A DNA stretch of 54,328 nt from Sedimentisphaerales bacterium (GTDB lineage Bacteria > Planctomycetota > Phycisphaerae > Sedimentisphaerales > Anaerohalosphaeraceae). The DNA is taken from NCBI GenBank assembly GCA_016930745.1, contig JAFGGE010000088.1:1-54328 (forward strand). Direction: 5' to 3'. The notes beneath the pieces were generated by a model. The model saw only the letters and a list, made by a program, of their open reading frames with translations. It did no database searches and was not told where the DNA came from. The position numbers and the translations under genes are program-made. Shown one piece after another: positions 50,070 to 54,328 of the stretch (positions are counted from its first letter, which is position 1; each line of letters begins with the position of its first letter).

Positions 50070-51023
50070 ATGGATCGAATAGGAAGAAGGCAATTTCTAG
50101 CCGGGGCAGTAACCACAGCTTCATCCATACTTCTGTCTTCATGCGCTAAGAATCGAACGAAAGCAAGGGAAGGTAAGCTTATTACGAAAGCACGACCGAA
50201 TCCCATCGCGGTTTCCACGTATTCGTTTTGGCGGTATAAGGCCGACTCGAAACTGCCGGTGGAGGACTGCATCGATCTGGCATGCGAAATGGGATTTGAT
50301 GGAGTGGATATCCTGCATATTCAGATGTCCGATGAATCGAAAGGCTACCTGCAGAATCTAAAGCGGCGGGCTATGATTCTCGGCCTGGATCTGTGCGGTT
50401 TTTCGACGCATCAGGGATTTGTGTCGCCGGACAAGGAAAAACGGCAGGAGAATATTGACAAAACGATCCATTGCATTGAATTGGCCTACGAAATGGGCAT
50501 TCCCTGCATGCGGGTCAACACCGGACGGTGGGGAACGACGAAAAGTTTTGACGAACTGATGGCCAATCGCGGCATAGAAAACGCCTTGCCCGGATATACC
50601 GATGAGGATGCTTTTCCCTGGGTAATCGAAAGTCTGGAGAAATGCCTTCCGTCAGCAGAAAAATGCGGCGTGGTACTCGGTCTGGAAAATCATTGGGGGC
50701 TGGGATTGACCCCGCAGGGCGTTCTGCGCATTGTCAACGCCATGGATTCCCCCTGGCTTCAGGTGCTGGCCGATACGGGCAATTTCCTGGAAGATCCCTA
50801 TGACCGTCTGGAGATGCTGGCCCCCAGGACGGTTTTCATTCAGGCGAAAACCTATTATGGCGGCGGGACATGGTATACGCTGGATCTGGACTATCCGCGA
50901 ATCGGACGAATTTTCCGAAGCCATGGATTTTCAGGATACGTCTCTCTGGAATTCGAGGGGCAGGAAGATCCGCGCACGGCGATCCCCAAGAGTTTGGCGG
51001 TTTTACGAAAGGCCTTTTCCTGA
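50070..51023 (+). CDS. Exported sugar phosphate isomerase/epimerase-like protein (AP2Ec TIM barrel)
   Basis: 317 residues from ATG 50070 with AAAAGGGG upstream. The N-terminus has a twin-arginine signal ending in a lipobox (RIGRRQFLAGAV, LLSSC), so it is probably a Tat-exported lipoprotein. The xylose-isomerase-like barrel shows DLACEMGFDGVDILHIQMSD, GIPCMRVNTGRWGTT, GVVLGLENHWGLGLTPQGVL and VLADTGNFLEDPYDRLEML, with the Glu, Asp, His and final Glu (SLEFEGQED) that bind the metal. Substrate unknown; in planctomycetes such proteins often accompany Gfo/Idh/MocA oxidoreductases, as here. It converges on the sensor kinase with a 14-bp gap. Confidence 0.87.
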   Translation: MDRIGRRQFLAGAVTTASSILLSSCAKNRTKAREGKLITKARPNPIAVSTYSFWRYKADSKLPVEDCIDLACEMGFDGVDILHIQMSDESKGYLQNLKRRAMILGLDLCGFSTHQGFVSPDKEKRQENIDKTIHCIELAYEMGIPCMRVNTGRWGTTKSFDELMANRGIENALPGYTDEDAFPWVIESLEKCLPSAEKCGVVLGLENHWGLGLTPQGVLRIVNAMDSPWLQVLADTGNFLEDPYDRLEMLAPRTVFIQAKTYYGGGTWYTLDLDYPRIGRIFRSHGFSGYVSLEFEGQEDPRTAIPKSLAVLRKAFS

Positions 51024-51037
51024 GACTCGCACGGAGA

Positions 51038-54000
51038 TCATTGCCGGGGCAGCGTAACGAAAAATTTCGAGCCGATGCCGGGCTGTGTTTCGACGGTGAT
51101 CCGCCCGCCATGGCGTTCGATGATTCGTTTGACGACGGCAAGCCCGATCCCCCAACCCGACGTATGTTTCGGATCGATCTGAGTGAACATACCGAAGGCA
51201 TGGTCGAGTTTTTCCGGTAACATTCCGATACCGTTGTCCTCCACACAATAGATAGAGGTCTTGCCCTCGGTCCGCCCGTCGATCCAGACACAGTGATCGG
51301 TTCCCGTCTTGCCGAATTTTACGGCGTTGTCGATGAGCTGGGTAAAGACCTTTTTCAGTTGCAGAGCGTCGGCGCGACAGGGGGGAAGTTTGTCAATTCG
51401 GAAAGTGACATTGTTCCGAGAAAAATGAGGATTTTCTTTCAGGATGTCTTCTATAATCAGATTGACATTGATCTCATCCAGTTCGTCCGCCGCGACATCG
51501 CTCAATTGGTTTAATGCCTGTACAACATTGCCCGCCTGGCCAAGCCGGTCAAAGATACGTTCCAGAGTCGGACGCGATTCGGCGAGATGATGCCGATGGC
51601 ACAGTTCTTCCAGCCGATCGGCGCAGCGGGCCAGATCGGCCAGCGGCGAATGCAGGCCCGCGGAAGAGGTCCGAAGCACATTTTCAAGGTCCTCGGTTCG
51701 CTCGGCCAGCAGGATTTGCAGCTCGGTCATCCGCTCTTCCCTCTGAGAATCGATGGGATTGGCCTGGGCTTCCTGAGACTGGTGTAATTCCGTTCGAAGG
51801 GAGTGTATCTGATCGGTAAGTCGCTGTGTATAGGACCGATGATCCTTTTGCTGCTTTTCCATTTCAGCGCGAAGTTGTTCCATCTCCCGATTACGGATTT
51901 CGATCTGCTGTTGTAAAACCTGTTTATCGTTCATAAGTCGCTGCTGGATGCGCTTATGGTCCATGATCTGCTTTGCAAAGCGCTCCCTGGTTTGTGCAAG
52001 TTCCAGCCCCAGCGCATCGAGGGACTTTTGTATTTGATCGTGTTGTAGTTCGATGGCCCGGCGTTTTTGGGCATGATGAAATACCCGTTCGCGCAACGCC
52101 ACGGTGATGGTTCGAAATTGTCGGGCGCTTTCGGCGTTAATATGTTCAAATCGCCGTTGCCTGGAAGTCCAGTCATCCTGTAATTGTTCCATTTTGGCCT
52201 GTTGGGCATGCAGTTTGTTCTCGACTTCCTTCAATTGCTCAGATCGGATCTCGATTTCGGACTGAAGTACTTTGATTTTTTTACGGGCTTGTACGTCTTC
52301 TTGTTCCTGTCTGGCGCATGTTTCCTGTATATGATTTTTGCTTATGGCAAGAAGCTCTTCGGTCCCTTTCAGCGTAGCGAGTAGAGCATCACGCTGTTCG
52401 ATGAGTTTGTTTTCGAGTACGCGATATTGCCTGGTCCGCTGCCGAATCTCTTCTTCCAGCGTTTCGATTCTCTGATGTTGTTCCTGTACGGACTGTTCGA
52501 GCAAAACGGTTCGTTCGTTCAGTTTGGTTTCTTTATCGCGCCATTCGGTTATATCCCGGCAAACGCCGATCAAAAGGTCGGCATCCTTTATTGTAATGCG
52601 TTTGACGCAGTGAAGCAGGATGCGCTGACTGCCGTCCGTCGGTATCGTCCGATGTTCCACATGAAAGGGTTTTCGCCTACAGACCGGTTCATGGAAGATC
52701 TGATGCATCTTCTGTCGATCATCGGGATGTACGATGGCCAAAAATCCTTCCAAATCCGATATAATAGCGGAGGACTTCGGGCTTAAAAGCCGTTGTAATT
52801 GTCGCGATGCGATGAATTGCCCTTTGAGTAAATCGTATGTCCATTGTCCGATGCGGGCCAGCCTGCATGTCGTCTCAAACATTGTTTCGGATTCGCGAAA
52901 AAGACACCGCATGTTGCGAACCGATTCTGTCCGCTCGTGGAGTCTGCTTTGGAGTTGTTCGATCCGTCTTTCGGCCTGTCGGACTCTTTGCTGCAGATCG
53001 CGTCGTTCCTTAAGGTGTTCTTGATGGATCAATTGAGCGGACGCTTGTCGGCCCTTTTTTTCTTCGACGATTTTTTGGAGTCTTCTCTTTTGGGCCTGTA
53101 CTACTTTCGTAAGTCGGGTCAACTGGCGGCCAAGCCGCTCCGTCGACCGGTCAGGCTCGGACCGCAGGACGCCATTTTCTTCGATCTCGGGCGGCATGCC
53201 GGCGGAAAGCCCTTGTTGCCGTCGGCCGGGATTGTGACACAATCGTTCGTTTTTTTGCTGGAGTTGCTGCAACTGGACAGAGGCTTCGTTTAGCCGTTGG
53301 GTCCGAAAACGAACATATTTGCGAAACTGTTCGACGCGTCGCCGAAGCTTCTGTTCCGTAATGCGCATCTCACATAGTCGCTTCTGCAGTTCCGTGTTTG
53401 TTAATTCCAATTGGCGTATGTTTTCATCCTGTAAGGGGGCGGAAGGTTGGCGGCGGGCCAGAAGCTCCTGCTGAATCGTTTCTTGTTCGGTCTGCTGCCG
53501 GGTGAGCATATCCTGCAGTTGCCGTAATGCTTCCGATTGTTTTGCTTCTGTTTCAAGGAGACGTTTTCGCTCCCGATCCAAGGCTTCCTCCAGGCGGCGG
53601 CAGGCCTCCTGTCGGTCCTGGATCTGTGTTTCTTTTTCCCGGAGCTGAAGGACATGATCATCGTCTTTTTGGCGGAGCTTCTCGGTGAGCCTTTCGAGTT
53701 CTTCCTGCTGGTTTCTTTTTCTGGTTTCCAGTTCCTCCTGCTGCTGTTTTAGCTCGGATTCGATTTGTTTTTGCGTTGCCTGTTGCCGGCGCAATTCCCC
53801 GTTGATCTGTTCAATCTGTTTCTGAGACAAATCCAGGGCATGGGAGCGTTTGTGCACCTCCTGCTCCAGTTCGGTCCGGGCCTGCTCCAATTCCCTGCTC
53901 CGCTGCTCGATGCGACGAAGCTGGTCCTGTCTTTCATGGAGCTGACGCTGGGCGGCGATGGTTTCACTCATATCCGTCAAAGTGCATAAACAGCATCGAA

Positions 54001-54328
54001 CAGACGATGGCCCATCCTGAATCAAACGGCTGTGCAGCCGGCCGATGAAGGATTTGCTGTTATGGCGGTCAAAAATCAGTTCGGTCGTATCTTCGTTTCC
54101 GGTAAAAACCTTCTGAAAATGTTTCCGCAGGGCGTCCCGCCCCTGAGGTTGTACATAAATGACCAGAGGATTGCCCAGGATGTCCAGGCGATCATGGCCG
54201 AACATGCCAGCGGCGGCGGAGTTGATCTCCTTGACAACGGTGTCCTCATAGACGGCGATATAGCCTACCGGGGCCAGATTAAACACCGTCGTATAATGGT
54301 TGCGGGCCTGTTCCAGGTCCTGTTGAGC
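51038..54328 (-). CDS. Coiled-coil PAS sensor histidine kinase, N-terminus beyond the window
   Basis: At least 1096 codons; the frame stays open to the window end (upstream residues read AQQDLEQARNHYTTV before FNLAPVGYIAV), so the true start is outside and the GTG at 54286 should not be used. Order: PAS (about 1-110 from that point), a coiled coil of some 350 residues rich in Gln, Glu and Arg, a second PAS (about 480-610, RLARIGQWTYDLLKGQFIAS), another coiled coil of some 250 residues, a degenerate H-box region, then an intact HATPase_c (FTQLIDNAVKFGKT, VEDNGIGML, SGWGIGLAVVKRIIERHGG). The usual H-box His is replaced: TSSAGLHSPLADL aligns Ala where His is expected. No membrane segment is visible. 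No receiver domain follows. Confidence 0.85.
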   Translation of the reverse strand, partial: AQQDLEQARNHYTTVFNLAPVGYIAVYEDTVVKEINSAAAGMFGHDRLDILGNPLVIYVQPQGRDALRKHFQKVFTGNEDTTELIFDRHNSKSFIGRLHSRLIQDGPSSVRCCLCTLTDMSETIAAQRQLHERQDQLRRIEQRSRELEQARTELEQEVHKRSHALDLSQKQIEQINGELRRQQATQKQIESELKQQQEELETRKRNQQEELERLTEKLRQKDDDHVLQLREKETQIQDRQEACRRLEEALDRERKRLLETEAKQSEALRQLQDMLTRQQTEQETIQQELLARRQPSAPLQDENIRQLELTNTELQKRLCEMRITEQKLRRRVEQFRKYVRFRTQRLNEASVQLQQLQQKNERLCHNPGRRQQGLSAGMPPEIEENGVLRSEPDRSTERLGRQLTRLTKVVQAQKRRLQKIVEEKKGRQASAQLIHQEHLKERRDLQQRVRQAERRIEQLQSRLHERTESVRNMRCLFRESETMFETTCRLARIGQWTYDLLKGQFIASRQLQRLLSPKSSAIISDLEGFLAIVHPDDRQKMHQIFHEPVCRRKPFHVEHRTIPTDGSQRILLHCVKRITIKDADLLIGVCRDITEWRDKETKLNERTVLLEQSVQEQHQRIETLEEEIRQRTRQYRVLENKLIEQRDALLATLKGTEELLAISKNHIQETCARQEQEDVQARKKIKVLQSEIEIRSEQLKEVENKLHAQQAKMEQLQDDWTSRQRRFEHINAESARQFRTITVALRERVFHHAQKRRAIELQHDQIQKSLDALGLELAQTRERFAKQIMDHKRIQQRLMNDKQVLQQQIEIRNREMEQLRAEMEKQQKDHRSYTQRLTDQIHSLRTELHQSQEAQANPIDSQREERMTELQILLAERTEDLENVLRTSSAGLHSPLADLARCADRLEELCHRHHLAESRPTLERIFDRLGQAGNVVQALNQLSDVAADELDEINVNLIIEDILKENPHFSRNNVTFRIDKLPPCRADALQLKKVFTQLIDNAVKFGKTGTDHCVWIDGRTEGKTSIYCVEDNGIGMLPEKLDHAFGMFTQIDPKHTSGWGIGLAVVKRIIERHGGRITVETQPGIGSKFFVTLPRQ

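Noticed and set aside
1..54328. CRISPR array, phage region, intact insertion sequence or tRNA genes
   Set aside because: No regular direct repeats, no transposase or integrase protein and no cloverleaf sequence was recognised by eye; a tRNA scan would settle the last point.

Overview
The window looks like a chromosomal segment of a Planctomycetota bacterium, most likely class Phycisphaerae. This is inferred from gene content, since no rRNA is present. The pointers are a TPR protein carrying two RNA polymerase alpha-CTD modules, an HzsA-related di-haem protein, exported GH29/GH30-like/GH50-like/heparinase enzymes and a sulfatase without SusCD-type partners, Tat-exported Gfo/Idh/MocA and sugar isomerase proteins, SpoIID, and a C-terminal tail remnant of the type LADFAVLADYWL. 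Kdo and LPS-transport genes show a diderm envelope. No tRNA, CRISPR array, intact transposase or phage region was found.

Layout. (1) 1-2.95 kb, minus: TPR/alpha-CTD protein, SpoIID protein and the start of tgt behind one promoter. (2) 3.1-5.4 kb: an acyl-CoA ligase, then a 0.75-kb stretch with a decayed RHS-repeat gene interrupted by a degenerate GxxExxY unit bounded by inverted repeats. (3) 5.4-9.6 kb: NrnA-like DHH phosphoesterase, a small membrane protein, a response regulator and a YiiX-like hydrolase. (4) 9.6-11.4 kb, minus: a sulfatase coupled to an internally deleted oxidoreductase. (5) 11.5-17.3 kb: aspartokinase, thermonuclease, a formyltransferase/polysaccharide deacetylase pair, L21, D-amino-acid aminotransferase and a second response regulator. 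(6) 17.5-29.5 kb, minus: a polysaccharide-degradation run of two GH29 fucosidases, an HzsA-related protein, GH30-like, GH50-like and heparinase-like enzymes. (7) 29.5-41.2 kb, minus: kdsD-kdsC-giant LptC/OstA protein, RNase G, a TIGR03936-type protein, a permease-less PTS chain (PtsI, HPr, EIIA) with hibernation factor, DUF502 and a flippase-like protein. (8) 41.2-44.4 kb, plus: hisI, homoserine dehydrogenase and a phosphoglycerate-mutase-like proposed homoserine kinase. (9) 44.4-47.1 kb, minus: yjbQ-lysE-DUF1294-methyltransferase. (10) 47.2-51 kb, plus: thioesterase and bile-acid-type symporter, then an oxidoreductase and an exported sugar isomerase. (11) 51-54.3 kb, minus: a very long coiled-coil sensor kinase running off the window edge.

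The genes combine into a few modules. Aspartokinase, homoserine dehydrogenase and the proposed homoserine kinase cover most steps from aspartate to phosphohomoserine. KdsD, KdsC and the giant LptC/OstA protein link Kdo production to lipopolysaccharide transport. The secreted glycosidases and lyase probably act on a fucose- and uronate-containing, possibly sulfated polysaccharide. PtsI-HPr-EIIA without a permease is a regulatory phosphorelay. Promoters and terminators were read by eye as sigma-70-like hexamers with 16-18 bp spacing or as GC stems plus a T run. They are predictions.
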